Part shown: positions 41,049 through 50,256 of the stretch, one piece after another
Layout of the letters: every line of letters begins with the position of its first letter
Numbering within the stretch: position 1 is the stretch's first letter
NCBI RefSeq assembly: GCF_013407855.1
Contig: NZ_JACBZH010000001.1
Span: 992,001-1,056,000, forward strand
Length of the DNA: 64,000 nucleotides
DNA from: Actinopolymorpha rutila
Lineage (GTDB): Bacteria; Actinomycetota; Actinomycetes; Propionibacteriales; Actinopolymorphaceae
Reading direction: 5' to 3'
Program-made: the position numbers and the translations under genes
Notes under the pieces: model-generated
The model's input: the letters and a program-made list of their open reading frames with translations, nothing else
Told to the model about the DNA's origin: nothing
The model's database searches: none

Positions 41049-41713
41049 CGGCCGAGTTCCCGGCGGATGTCGGCGACCAGGGCGCGGCCCCGCTCGGTGA
41101 CGGCGAGGTGTTCCTCCAGATCGGCTGTCAACTCGGACTTGACATCGCTGTCGGGCAACGAGGACAGGTTGACCTCGACGTTGACCGCGGCGGAGTCAGC
41201 GGCGCCGGCGGCCGCCGCGGCGGCGACCGCGAGGTCGGAGACCACCTGCGGGTTGGACCGTCCCCGCAGCGACTCGGCCAGCGCCACCACGTCGGCCGCG
41301 GCGGCCGCGATCGCCAGCGGCGGCAGGGCCGCGGCGTGGGTCGCGGACCGCGCCGCGTCGCGGCGGGCCGTGCGCTCCTCCTCGGTCGTACGGGGAAGGC
41401 GGTAGGCCGTCATCAACGCCGTGAACGCCGCCTCGTCCTCCCTGCCCAGCCGCAACGCCTCCGCGCGCAGCGCGTCGGCCCGCTCGCGCACCTGGATCGC
41501 GTGCTCCTCATGCGCGGCGTGGACCGGCTTGCCGATCGTCAGGTTGGTCACCATCGACACCAGCGCCGCGCCGATCGCGACCTGCATGGCCGCAGCAGCG
41601 CCACCACCGGGTGCCGGGTCCGCGGATGCCAGGCGTTCCAGCCAGCCGGCGATCGTGTCGGCGTTCGTGTCGGCTTTCGTACTCGAGCCGTCCATGCCGT
41701 CCATGCCGTCCAT
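41045..41713 (-). CDS. Cyclodeaminase/cyclohydrolase (FchA-like)
   Basis: The 222-aa protein belongs to the FTCD C-terminal/FchA family. The hallmark is PAPGGGAAAAMQVAIGAALVSMVTNLTIG near the N-terminus, and the remainder is helical. Members hydrolyse 5,10-methenyl-THF or deaminate formimino-THF. The ATG at 41713 is first of three in a tandem MDGMDGMDG repeat, with GGAGG six bases before it. It overlaps the FolD-like gene, whose cyclohydrolase residue is missing. Confidence 0.88.
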   Translation of the reverse strand: MDGMDGMDGSSTKADTNADTIAGWLERLASADPAPGGGAAAAMQVAIGAALVSMVTNLTIGKPVHAAHEEHAIQVRERADALRAEALRLGREDEAAFTALMTAYRLPRTTEEERTARRDAARSATHAAALPPLAIAAAAADVVALAESLRGRSNPQVVSDLAVAAAAAAGAADSAAVNVEVNLSSLPDSDVKSELTADLEEHLAVTERGRALVADIRRELGR

Positions 41714-41767
41714 GCGGTCCTCCCGTCCTGGCGCGACGCCGCGCGCGAGCAGGATAGTGCCCGTAGC

Positions 41768-43306
41768 TCAGGACGCCGGAAGCCGGACGAGGAACGTCGT
41801 GTCACCCGGCCGGCTGCTCACCCGTACCGTCCCGTGGTGAGCGTCAACCACGGCTTGCACGATGGCGAGGCCCAGCCCGGTGCCTCCGCTGGCGCGGGTG
41901 CGCGAGGTGTCGGCACGGTAGAAGCGGTCGAAGACGTGATCGACCGCGACCGGGGGCACACCGGGCCCGTCGTCGTGCACCTCGACCAGCGCGCCACCCG
42001 TGCCGTCACCGTCACCGTCACTGTCGCCGACGCCGGGTCCATGGCCGTCGCCGTCACGCACCCGCAGGTCGACGACGGTGCCCTTCGGTGTGTGGGCATG
42101 GACGTTCGCGAGCAGGTTGGCCAGCACCTGGCGCAGCCGGCCCTCGTCCCCGTTCACCACGAGCGGGTCGGCGGGCAGGTCCAGCCTGATCGGGCGGTCC
42201 TCGTCGCGGACCCGGAAGTCGCTGGCGGCGTCCACCGCCAGCCGGCACAGGTCGACCGGCCGGTGGTCGAGCGGGCGGCCCTGGTCCAGCCGGGCGAGCA
42301 GCAGCAGGTCGTCGACCAGCAGGCTCATCCGGTTCGACTCCTCCGCGATCCGGCGCATCGCCGTGCCGAGTTCGGCGAGGTCGAGGTCGTGGGCGGGTTC
42401 GAGGGTGCCGTCGCGGTCCCGGGTGGAACGGTCGAAGAGTTCGGCGTACCCACGTACGGTCGAAAGCGGTGTCCGCAACTCGTGCGAGGCGTCGGCGATG
42501 AACTGCCGCAGTTGGCGTTCGGCCTTGTTGCGTGCCTGGAACGACGCGTCGATCGCCTCCAGCATGTGGTTCATGCCCGAGCCGAGCTGACCCACCTCCG
42601 TCTGCGGCGGCAGCACCGGCGCCCGCAACCGCACCGCGGCCTCCGGGCCGGTGAGGTCGGTCTCGGCGATCCGCCGGGTGGTGGTGGTCATCCGGCCCAG
42701 TGGAGCCAGGCCGACCCGGATCAGTATGGAGCCGAGGATCGCGGTGACCACCAGCCCGGCAAGGCCGACCGCGACCTCGATGAGCACCAGTCTGCGCACG
42801 GTGTCCTTCAGCCACCGCAACGGCACGCCGACGACCAGCCGGGCGCCGTTCTTGAAGTCCGTGGCCACCAGGCGGTACGGACCTGGCAGCACGGAGTCCT
42901 CGAACGTACGCGGAGCAGAGACGGGCACTTCCTTGGCAAGCCTGACCTGCTCGGCATGCGACAGGTCCCGCACGTGCTCGGTCGTGCCGCGGGTCGTGGG
43001 CAGCATCGCCGACCGGCTGCCGTCGGCACTCACCACGAACCGGACCGCGTCCTGGGGCGGGATCTGCACGTGGTCGGCGTCGTCGTCCCCGTGCAGGAGC
43101 GCGTCCCTGGTCTGCCCGGCGACCTGGCGCAGTTGACCGTCGGTTCGATTGAGCAGGTACGTCTCCAGCGCGTGGGTCGTCGCCACCCCGCCGGCCGCCA
43201 GCACTCCCGCGGTGAGCAGCAGCACGAGGGCGAGGACACGACGCCGCAACGGCTGACGGGCGAAGAATCCTCGCGTCGCCGAGTAGAGCGAACGTCGACG
43301 TCTCAC
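41768..43306 (-). CDS. PhoR/OmpR-type sensor histidine kinase
   Basis: The 512-aa kinase has two membrane helices (about residues 24-45 and 175-198) around a periplasm-like sensor region, then a HAMP linker (LAPLGRMTTTTRRIAETD). The HisKA box is FIADASHELRTPLSTVRGYAELF. The HATPase motifs are LANLLANVHAHTPKG, VHDDGPGVP and GTGLGLAIVQAVV. An acidic glycine-rich insert with a DGDGDG run lies in the ATPase domain. Its GTG start overlaps the regulator stop, so the two are co-transcribed. Confidence 0.92.
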   Translation of the reverse strand: MRRRRSLYSATRGFFARQPLRRRVLALVLLLTAGVLAAGGVATTHALETYLLNRTDGQLRQVAGQTRDALLHGDDDADHVQIPPQDAVRFVVSADGSRSAMLPTTRGTTEHVRDLSHAEQVRLAKEVPVSAPRTFEDSVLPGPYRLVATDFKNGARLVVGVPLRWLKDTVRRLVLIEVAVGLAGLVVTAILGSILIRVGLAPLGRMTTTTRRIAETDLTGPEAAVRLRAPVLPPQTEVGQLGSGMNHMLEAIDASFQARNKAERQLRQFIADASHELRTPLSTVRGYAELFDRSTRDRDGTLEPAHDLDLAELGTAMRRIAEESNRMSLLVDDLLLLARLDQGRPLDHRPVDLCRLAVDAASDFRVRDEDRPIRLDLPADPLVVNGDEGRLRQVLANLLANVHAHTPKGTVVDLRVRDGDGHGPGVGDSDGDGDGTGGALVEVHDDGPGVPPVAVDHVFDRFYRADTSRTRASGGTGLGLAIVQAVVDAHHGTVRVSSRPGDTTFLVRLPAS

Positions 43307-43998
43307 GAAAGCGGTGGGCGGAGGACGTAGCCGACACCGCGAACCGTGTGGATCAGCGGCTCGGCGTCGACGTCGATCTTGCGGCGGAGGTAGGAGATGT
43401 AGAGCTCGACCACGTTGGCGTTACCGCCGAAGTCGTAGTTCCACACCCGGTCCAGGATCTGCGCCTTGGACAACACCGTGCGGGCGTTGCGCATCAGGAA
43501 CCGCAGCAGTTCGAACTCCGTCGGGGTCAGCTCGATCAGCCGGTCACCGCGGCGTACTTCGCGGGAGTCCTCGTCGAGCATCAGGTCGGCGACCCGCAGG
43601 CCGGTGCCGCGGGGCATCGTGACGGTCGCGCGGCGCATGACCGTGCGCAGCCGGGCGATCAGCTCCTCCAGGCTGAACGGCTTGGTGACGTAGTCGTCGC
43701 CACCGATGGTGAGCCCGCGAACACGGTCCTCGGTGGCGTCGCGGGCGGTGAGGAAGATGACCGGCGCGTCCACCCCTTTGGCGCGAAGTGCCGCGAACAA
43801 CGCGAAACCGTCGGTGTCGGGCAGCATCACGTCCAGCACGATCGCGGACGGCTCGAAGTCGCGGGCCTGGGTCAGCGCCTGGTCGGCGGTGCCGGCGACC
43901 ATGGTGTGCCAGCCTTCGTACCGCAGCGCGGAGGCGATCATCTCGGCGAGGTAGCGCTCGTCGTCGATCACCAGCACCCGCACCGGCGGCTCGGCCAT
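43303..43998 (-). CDS. OmpR/PhoB-family response regulator
   Basis: The 231-aa protein is read from the ATG at 43998; a GTG at 44076 would add 26 residues without clear homology. It has the receiver domain (VLVIDDERYL, VLDVMLPDTDG, FLTARDA, VTKPFSLEEL) and a C-terminal winged helix (LIELTPTEFELLRFLMRN, VVELYISYLRRKID, TVRGVGYVLRPPL). It forms an operon with the kinase at 41768 and faces the divergent ferric-reductase-like operon, a plausible target. Confidence 0.93.
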   Translation of the reverse strand: MAEPPVRVLVIDDERYLAEMIASALRYEGWHTMVAGTADQALTQARDFEPSAIVLDVMLPDTDGFALFAALRAKGVDAPVIFLTARDATEDRVRGLTIGGDDYVTKPFSLEELIARLRTVMRRATVTMPRGTGLRVADLMLDEDSREVRRGDRLIELTPTEFELLRFLMRNARTVLSKAQILDRVWNYDFGGNANVVELYISYLRRKIDVDAEPLIHTVRGVGYVLRPPLS

Positions 43999-44161
43999 GG
44001 TGGCCCGTCCGGCCTGTGCGGGTTCGGTTCGTGCCGTACCGGCCGAATCCACAGAATCTCCTCGTCGGGCTGCCACGCCGGCAGGCGCCGGCGCGGGTCC
44101 CCCGCGTCTCTACTACACACCTTCGCCGTCAGGGCTGAGAGTCTGGTGTGGGTTTCCTGTG

Positions 44162-44199
44162 CGTTCACTGTGAACGTGGAGCCGGTCGGCGAGGTTCAC
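44162..44199. promoter_or_regulatory. GTTCAC palindrome and repeat in the divergent intergenic region
   Basis: CGTTCAC, T, GTGAACG (44162-44176) is a 7-1-7 palindrome. A further GTTCAC lies at 44194-44199, 31 bp (about three helical turns) from the first. CCTGTG (44156-44161) and CACAGG (44197-44202) also flank it as an inverted pair. It lies between the two-component genes and the ferric-reductase-like operon and is a plausible regulator-binding region. Confidence 0.6.
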
Positions 44200-44257
44200 A
44201 GGGGGCGGACAGGATCGTCACCGGGTTCCCACAGGTCGGTCGGCCACGGTGGTGTCC

Positions 44258-45586
44258 ATGCGAGCTCTGATCGTGCGGCACTCGCCGTGGCTGGTGTGGG
44301 CCGGGGTCGCCGCGGGCGCCGCGGCCCTGACCCTGCTGTGGTGGACCAGCACCCTTCCACCCACCTCCTTCGGCGGGCAGCTGACCGAGGCGGGCCGGCT
44401 GACCGGGCTGTTCGCCGGCTTCCTGGTGGTGATCCTGCTGGTGCTGATGGCCCGCCTGCCGGTGCTGGAACGCCAGGTCGGCACCGACCGGCTGGCCCGG
44501 ATCCACAGCATGGTCGGACGGTACGTCGTGTGCATGACGGTCGCGCACATGGTGCTGATCTGGCTCGGGTACGCGATGACCGCGCACGCCGGTCTCGGCG
44601 CGGAGGTGACCGACCTGCTGACGGGGTACCCGTACGTCCTGTGGGCGGTGATCGGCGCGGGACTCTTCGTGCTGGTCGGGGTGGTCTCGGCCACCGCGAT
44701 CCGCACCCGGGTGAGCTACGAGACGTGGTACCTCGTGCACCTGCTGACCTACGCCGGCATCGCGCTCGCGTTCTGGCACCAGATCCTCACCGGTGCTCAG
44801 TTCGTGTCGAACGGCGTGGCGCGATGGGGCTGGATCGGCGCGTACGCCTGTGCGACGGCGTTGCTGCTCTGGTACCGCCTCGTCGTCCCGGTCCGCAACG
44901 TCTGGCGGCACCGGCTGGAGGTGGCCGCTGTCCGCACCGAGGTGCCCGGCGTGGTGTCGGTCTACCTCTCCGGTGCCCGGCTGGACGACCTCGGCGCGGA
45001 GGCCGGGCAGTTCCTGCGGCTGCGCTTCCTCACCCGGAACGAGTGGTGGCAGTCCCATCCGTACTCGCTGTCCGCGGCGCCCAACCCGAGCTGGCTGCGG
45101 GTGACCATCAAGGCACTCGGTGACCACACCGAGCAGCTGCAGCGGATCCGGCCGGGCACGAGGGTGCTCGCCGAGGGTCCGTACGGCGCGCTCACCGCGC
45201 GGCGGCGCAGCCGGCACGGCGTGGTGCTGATCGCCGGCGGGGTCGGGGTGACCCCGCTGCGCGCGTTGTTCGAGTCGCTGCCGGCGGAGGAGGGCAGGCT
45301 CACCCTGATCTACCGCGCCAGCAAACACGAGGACGTGGTGTTCCGGCACGAGCTGGACGAGATCGCCGCGGACCGGCGGGCGGTCGTGCACTATCTGGTC
45401 GGCCCGCCCGGCCCCGGCCAGGAACCCGCGCTGCACCCGAACTGGCTGCGCCGCCTGGTGCCCGATGTCGCCGAGCGCGATGCCTACCTCTGCGGGCCCG
45501 GCGGGATGATGACCACCGCGATCGAGTCGCTGCGGGAGTGTGGGGTTCCCGCGCGGCGAATCCACCACGAGGACTTCAGCTTCTGA
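44258..45586 (+). CDS. Ferric-reductase-like transmembrane flavoprotein
   Basis: The 442-aa protein is read from the ATG at 44258 (the GTG at 44249 is alternative). Residues about 8-215 hold six helices with the haem-binding histidines of the ferric reductase domain (RIHSMVGRYVVCMTVAHMVLIWLG, WYLVHLLTYAGIALAFWHQIL). A FAD domain (HPYSLSAAPNPSWLRVTIK) and an NAD domain (GGVGVTPLRALFESL, ERDAYLCGPGGMMT) follow. It moves electrons from NAD(P)H across the membrane. It is the first gene of the operon with the FMN-binding protein and ApbE. Confidence 0.9.
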   Translation: MRALIVRHSPWLVWAGVAAGAAALTLLWWTSTLPPTSFGGQLTEAGRLTGLFAGFLVVILLVLMARLPVLERQVGTDRLARIHSMVGRYVVCMTVAHMVLIWLGYAMTAHAGLGAEVTDLLTGYPYVLWAVIGAGLFVLVGVVSATAIRTRVSYETWYLVHLLTYAGIALAFWHQILTGAQFVSNGVARWGWIGAYACATALLLWYRLVVPVRNVWRHRLEVAAVRTEVPGVVSVYLSGARLDDLGAEAGQFLRLRFLTRNEWWQSHPYSLSAAPNPSWLRVTIKALGDHTEQLQRIRPGTRVLAEGPYGALTARRRSRHGVVLIAGGVGVTPLRALFESLPAEEGRLTLIYRASKHEDVVFRHELDEIAADRRAVVHYLVGPPGPGQEPALHPNWLRRLVPDVAERDAYLCGPGGMMTTAIESLRECGVPARRIHHEDFSF

Positions 45587-46188
45587 TGAAACGCATCGTG
45601 CTCACCGCGCTGACCACCATCACCGGAATCGTGCTGTTGCTGGGGGTGAAGTCACAGACCGGCGCGCCGGGCCTGGCCACGGCCGCCGCGCCGGGCGCCG
45701 GTTCGGGGGCGACCGCCACCAAACGTACGCCCACACCCGAGGCGACGCCGACCCCGACGGCCACCGGTAAGCCCACCCCGAAGGGCGAACCGACCCCGCG
45801 CAAGAAGAAGTTGACGGCGACGAAGAAGCCGTCGACCAAGGCGAAGACGACACCCAAGGCGAAGCCGAAGGCCGCGCCGAAGAAGGTTGCCCCGAAGCCC
45901 AAGCCCGTCACGAAGATGAAGGTGGCGGGAAAGACCGCGGACACGCAGTACGGACCCGTGCAAGTGCAGGTCACGATGACCGGGCACACGATCACCAACG
46001 TCACGGCGCTGCAACTGCCGGGCGGCAACCAGCGAAGCTCCGAGATCGCCGGGTTCGCGGCTCCCCAACTGCGCCGGGAGGCCCTGTCCGCGCAGAGCGC
46101 CCACATCGACAGCGTGTCCGGTGCGACCTACACGAGCCAGGGCTACATCACCTCGCTGCAGTCCGCGCTCGACAGGGCCGGCGCGTGA
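45586..46188 (+). CDS. Extracytoplasmic FMN-binding protein with SGAT flavinylation motif
   Basis: The 200-aa protein starts one base into the upstream stop (TGATG). It has a signal or anchor (ALTTITGIVLLLGV), a long lysine/proline/threonine-rich spacer (residues about 38-110, rich in TPTP and KPK), and an FMN_bind domain from about 118 to the end. Within it SGAT at 178-181 is the ApbE-modified motif, with Thr181 as the covalent FMN site. I infer that it accepts electrons from the upstream flavoprotein outside the membrane. Confidence 0.85.
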   Translation: MKRIVLTALTTITGIVLLLGVKSQTGAPGLATAAAPGAGSGATATKRTPTPEATPTPTATGKPTPKGEPTPRKKKLTATKKPSTKAKTTPKAKPKAAPKKVAPKPKPVTKMKVAGKTADTQYGPVQVQVTMTGHTITNVTALQLPGGNQRSSEIAGFAAPQLRREALSAQSAHIDSVSGATYTSQGYITSLQSALDRAGA

Positions 46189-46940
46189 GCGCGGCGACGA
46201 CCCGTGGCCCGATCCGTCATGTGGAGTACGTGATGGGTACGGCTGTCACCATCGACGTCCGCGATCCGCGGGTGGGAGCCGGCGCGGTGGACGCGGTCGT
46301 CAGCTGGCTGCACACCGTCGACGCGACGTTCAGCACCTACCGTCCCGACAGCGCGATCAGCCGGCTCGACCGCGGCGAGGTCGGGCTGGCCGACTGCCCG
46401 GACACGGTCCGGTCGGTGCTGGCGCGGTGTGAGGAACTGCGGGTGGAGACCGTCGGCTACTTCGACCCGAGGTACGCGGGGCGGCTCGACCCGTCCGGGC
46501 TGGTGAAGGGGTGGTCGATCGAGCAGGCCGACCAGATCCTGCGGGCGGCCGGCTCGCAGGCTCACTGCCTGAACGCAGGTGGCGACGTCCTCGCCCGCGG
46601 CCGGCCCGAGCCCGGCCGGTGGTGGCGTGTCGGCATCGCCGACCCGCTCGACCGCAGCCGGCTGGCGACGGTGGTCGAGGGCGCGGACATCGCGGTCGCG
46701 ACGTCGGGCACGGCCGAGCGCGGCGCCCACGTCGTCGACCCGCGCACCAGTGAACCCGCCACCGGCTGGGCGAGCGTCACCGTCGTCGGCCCGGACCTGC
46801 CCACCGCCGACGCCTACGCCACCGCCGCGCTGGCGATGGGCGACCAGGCCCGTGAGTGGCTTGCCGGGCGCACCGGTTTCGAGGCGTACGCGATCGCCCC
46901 GGACGGCACCACCTGGGCCACGCCCGGCTTTCCCCGATGA
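46185..46940 (+). CDS. apbE: FAD:protein FMN transferase (ApbE)
   Basis: The 251-aa enzyme has the ApbE hallmarks: MGTAVTIDV, TYRPDSAISRLDRG, FDPRYAGRLDPSGLVKGWSIEQADQIL, the magnesium-site NAGGDVLARG, ATSGTAERGAHVVDP and DAYATAALAMG. It covalently attaches FMN to threonine or serine in SGAT-type motifs, here most likely to the neighbouring protein. The GTG start overlaps the preceding stop. No signal peptide is seen, so modification may occur inside. Confidence 0.92.
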   Translation: MSAATTRGPIRHVEYVMGTAVTIDVRDPRVGAGAVDAVVSWLHTVDATFSTYRPDSAISRLDRGEVGLADCPDTVRSVLARCEELRVETVGYFDPRYAGRLDPSGLVKGWSIEQADQILRAAGSQAHCLNAGGDVLARGRPEPGRWWRVGIADPLDRSRLATVVEGADIAVATSGTAERGAHVVDPRTSEPATGWASVTVVGPDLPTADAYATAALAMGDQAREWLAGRTGFEAYAIAPDGTTWATPGFPR

Positions 46941-47051
46941 CCCTGGCCCGCTAGCCGCCGGAACGCGGCGGGACTACCTTCTTCGTACGACGTCGAGCAC
47001 GGCATGCGAGCCCGCCGGGGGTGAAGCCCGACCGTGCGAAGGGGGACGCTC

Positions 47052-49940
47052 GTGTCGGACGAACGTACACGCGTCGAAGTTCGGCTGGGTGGGCACTGGC
47101 GGCAGGTGCGGGCGGCGATGCTCCTCACCGTCTTGTTGTTGCTGGTGCAGTGGCCGATGCGGCACGCGGTGCAGGCCGGCGATCCGACGTGCGCCACTCC
47201 CGCGCGGTTGTCGCTGCTGGTGGACACCGGACTGATCTGCGCCTACGTCCTCGCCGCGTGGCGTGCACACGGCTTCGTCGCGCTCGTACGCCCGGCGGGG
47301 ACTGCGATACGCCGCCGCGCGTTCGCCGGTGCGGCGCTGGCGAGTGTGGCCGCCTGCCTGGACGCGGTGGAGAACGTTGTGCTGTGGCAGCGGTTCGACG
47401 CCCGGCCGACGGCCGCCACGTGTCCCTCGCTGTCGGTCGGCTGGCTGACCGGGGCGTGGTGGGTGCTGTGGATCGGCGCGTTACTGCTGGCCGGCACGGC
47501 GTTGGTGACGACACGGTACGGGTCACTACGCCGACCGCAGCCAACCGGCACCCAGCCGACCGGCACGCAGCGAGCCGGCGGGCAGCCAACCGCCGTGCAA
47601 CCAACCGACGGGAAGGTCGACGCGGACCTCACCCGGCACGACCGCGGCCGGCAGATCATCTGCTGCTCCGGCGGCGGCATCCGGTCGGCGGCGTTCTCGC
47701 TGGGAGCCCTGCAGGCGTTGACCGACCAGGGTGAGTACCAACGGTCCTCGACGGTGATCGGCGTCAGTGGCGGCGGCTACATCGCCGCGGCGTTCCACTT
47801 CCTGCGGCGATCCCTGGTCGACGAGGGACGCGCGTCGCCGGGCGAGACTCCGCCGTACGCCTTGGGCAGTCCCGAGCTCGCCCGGCTGCGCCGGCACACC
47901 CACTACCTGATGCCGTCGCTGGCGGTAGGCGCCCGCGCCATCATGTCGCTGCTGTACGGCGTCGTTGTCAACCTGGTGTTGATAGGGATCCTGATCCGGG
48001 CGGTCGCCTGGGTGCTCGGCTGGGCGATCGCGGAGACCTCCGTCGTCCGCGGCCTCGGCAGCGCGGGTGCGTCGACGGACTTCGGCCGCCTGCCGACGTG
48101 GTACTGGCTGGGCGCCCTCGGCCCGCTGGCGATCGTGGTGGTGTTGTTCCTGGCGGAGGTGCTGGTCGACCGGTTCCGCGTCCCGCCGACCTGGCTGCGC
48201 AGGGAGGGCCGGGCACTGGCCCGGCTGCTGCTCGTTCCCGGCATCGTCAGCCCGCTGTTGCTGCTGGGTGTTCCGCTGGTCCTGGTGTGGGCGAACAACC
48301 TCGGTCCTGGTGCGGCCGGCGGCCACTCCGGCATCCTCGGCGGGCTGACCGACGGAGTGGTCGGCACCGCGAGCGGTGTCGCCGGACCGCAGGCGGCGAA
48401 CGCGAACGCCGCGGTCGACTCGCAGTTCGGGTTCGTCACGCTGGCCGCTCTCGGCGCGGCGTTCATCGCGTTGGCCCGGTCGGCGTGGAAGGGGATCCAG
48501 ACCATCTCCGCGGGCGTCGGTCCCAGCCTGCGCAGGCGGATCCTCACCTGGCTTCGTACCCACCTGGTTCCCTGGCTCGGCTCGGCGCTGCTGGTCGTGG
48601 GCGTCCTCGTGGTGCTGCTGCGGTGGACCGCGGGGTACGCCGCCAGTGAGGAGTGGCGTTCGCGCTGGTGGGTCGCGGGCGTGTGCGCGGCGATGCTGGT
48701 CGCGACGCGGATCTTCACCGACGCCACCCGCACGTCCCTGCATCCGTACTACCGCGAGCGGCTGTCGGTGGCCTACCTGGTCGGGCGGGGACACTCGGAG
48801 CAGGAGGCCGAACGCGCCTACCCCACGCCGTTGCCGTACTCGCGGTACGCAGTGTCGCCGGACGGCGGCCCGCAACTGGTGATCGTCGGGTCCGCCAACG
48901 CCGCCGACGCCGACTTCATCCCACCGGACCGGGGCTGTGTGCCGTTCGTCTTCGACCCGGAGCTGACCGGTGTCGCCGGCGACGTCACCCTGCCGGCGGA
49001 GGGGCTGGAACCCACCGCGGAGTACGAGGTCCGCGCGGACTACCACCTCCGGGACGTGACCCTGCCCGGTGCGGTGGCGATCAGCGGAGCGGCGTTCGCG
49101 CCGCTGACCGGACGCAACAACGCCGGCACCCGGCCGATGCGGCTGCTGTTCGCGGTGGTCAACGCGCGGCTCGGCGTGTGGCTGCCCAACCCCTACTGGG
49201 GTACGACGTCACCGGCGGCCGCGCTCGCCCACCGCTGCGGCGAACTGGCCGGACGCCGGCGCGACGAGGGCCGCACCGGGATGCTCACCCGGCTGGTCTC
49301 GGCCACCGCGTACGCCGCGTCGATCGCGGACAAGCCGGGCGCACACCAGCTGTTCCGGGAGGCGTTCGGCCGGGCGTCGATGTACGACCGCAGGCTCTAC
49401 GTCACCGACGGCGGCCACTACGACAACCTCGGCCTGGTGGAGGCGCTGCGCCGCCGCCCCGCGCGGGTCGTGGTGATCGACGCGTCCAACGACGTCGAGG
49501 ACTCCTTCGCGGCGGTGGGTTCGGCGATCGCGTCGGCCCGGATGGATCTCGGCGTCGACGTCAACCTCGACCTGCGCACCCTCCAGCGCCACGGCGGGCA
49601 GCGGATCGGCCGTGGTTGGGCACGAGGCCACGCGACCTACCCCGAGGGCGGAACGGCCGACATCCTGCTCGTCAAGGCGGTGTTGGCAGGCGACCTGTGC
49701 TGGGACCTGGAGACCTACGCCCTCGAACACCCCGACTTCCCTCGGCACACCACCGGCGACCAGCTGTACGGCGAGTTCGACTTCGAGGCCTACCGCGCGC
49801 TCGGTGAGACGCTGACCCGCGACCTGCTGCACCAGGTGGAGCGGGAGCACCCTCGCGGCGTACCGGCCGGGAACGGCCCGGCGGCCGTACCCACTCCGAA
49901 CTGGCCCACCGACGACGTGCCGGCCGTCAGACCGGGGTGA
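47052..49940 (+). CDS. Membrane-anchored patatin-like phospholipase
   Basis: The 962-aa protein (GTG at 47052 behind AAGGGGG; GTG 47034 is alternative) has N-terminal membrane helices in residues about 20-155. A proline/threonine repeat spacer (QPTGTQPTGT) leads into the patatin domain. The oxyanion loop is CCSGGGIRSAAFSLGALQAL, the nucleophile Ser239 is in VIGVSGGGY and the catalytic Asp786 in VTDGGHYDNLG. Another multi-helix part sits between the two catalytic motifs (about 300-570). It probably hydrolyses lipids at the membrane. Confidence 0.88.
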   Translation: MSDERTRVEVRLGGHWRQVRAAMLLTVLLLLVQWPMRHAVQAGDPTCATPARLSLLVDTGLICAYVLAAWRAHGFVALVRPAGTAIRRRAFAGAALASVAACLDAVENVVLWQRFDARPTAATCPSLSVGWLTGAWWVLWIGALLLAGTALVTTRYGSLRRPQPTGTQPTGTQRAGGQPTAVQPTDGKVDADLTRHDRGRQIICCSGGGIRSAAFSLGALQALTDQGEYQRSSTVIGVSGGGYIAAAFHFLRRSLVDEGRASPGETPPYALGSPELARLRRHTHYLMPSLAVGARAIMSLLYGVVVNLVLIGILIRAVAWVLGWAIAETSVVRGLGSAGASTDFGRLPTWYWLGALGPLAIVVVLFLAEVLVDRFRVPPTWLRREGRALARLLLVPGIVSPLLLLGVPLVLVWANNLGPGAAGGHSGILGGLTDGVVGTASGVAGPQAANANAAVDSQFGFVTLAALGAAFIALARSAWKGIQTISAGVGPSLRRRILTWLRTHLVPWLGSALLVVGVLVVLLRWTAGYAASEEWRSRWWVAGVCAAMLVATRIFTDATRTSLHPYYRERLSVAYLVGRGHSEQEAERAYPTPLPYSRYAVSPDGGPQLVIVGSANAADADFIPPDRGCVPFVFDPELTGVAGDVTLPAEGLEPTAEYEVRADYHLRDVTLPGAVAISGAAFAPLTGRNNAGTRPMRLLFAVVNARLGVWLPNPYWGTTSPAAALAHRCGELAGRRRDEGRTGMLTRLVSATAYAASIADKPGAHQLFREAFGRASMYDRRLYVTDGGHYDNLGLVEALRRRPARVVVIDASNDVEDSFAAVGSAIASARMDLGVDVNLDLRTLQRHGGQRIGRGWARGHATYPEGGTADILLVKAVLAGDLCWDLETYALEHPDFPRHTTGDQLYGEFDFEAYRALGETLTRDLLHQVEREHPRGVPAGNGPAAVPTPNWPTDDVPAVRPG

Positions 49941-50235
49941 TGTCGGTCGGCACCGCCTCGAACACCCGGATGTCGGCCGGGCCCTCGGCGGTGTCGGCGA
50001 GCACCGCGTCCAGAGCCGCCAGGTGCGGGGTGGCCAGGTGCTCGCGCAGGGCGTCCAGGTCTGTCCACTCCTCCACGCAGGTGAACAGGCAGTCGTCCTC
50101 GAGGTCGGCGACGAACGCGTAGTGCAGGCAGCCGTCGTCCTTGGCGCGGACCGCGTGCTCCATGGCGATCAGCGCGGCCACGGTCTCCATGCGGCGTTCG
50201 GGTCGGGAGCGGAGTACGGCGTGTACCACGATCAT
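49927..50235 (-). CDS. Antibiotic biosynthesis monooxygenase (ABM) domain protein
   Basis: The 102-aa ferredoxin-like single-domain protein begins IVVHAVLRSRPERRMETVAAL and carries FTCVEEWTDLDALREHLATPHL. These are the usual strand and helix pattern of ABM/YgiN-type quinol monooxygenases. The 3' end overlaps the convergent patatin gene by 14 bp. No metal or flavin motif is expected in this family. Confidence 0.85.
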   Translation of the reverse strand: MIVVHAVLRSRPERRMETVAALIAMEHAVRAKDDGCLHYAFVADLEDDCLFTCVEEWTDLDALREHLATPHLAALDAVLADTAEGPADIRVFEAVPTDITPV

Positions 50236-50256
50236 GGGCCAACCCTACGGGTCCGC

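Noticed and set aside
47526-49046. 506-aa minus-strand frame
   Set aside because: Antisense to the patatin gene and low-complexity.
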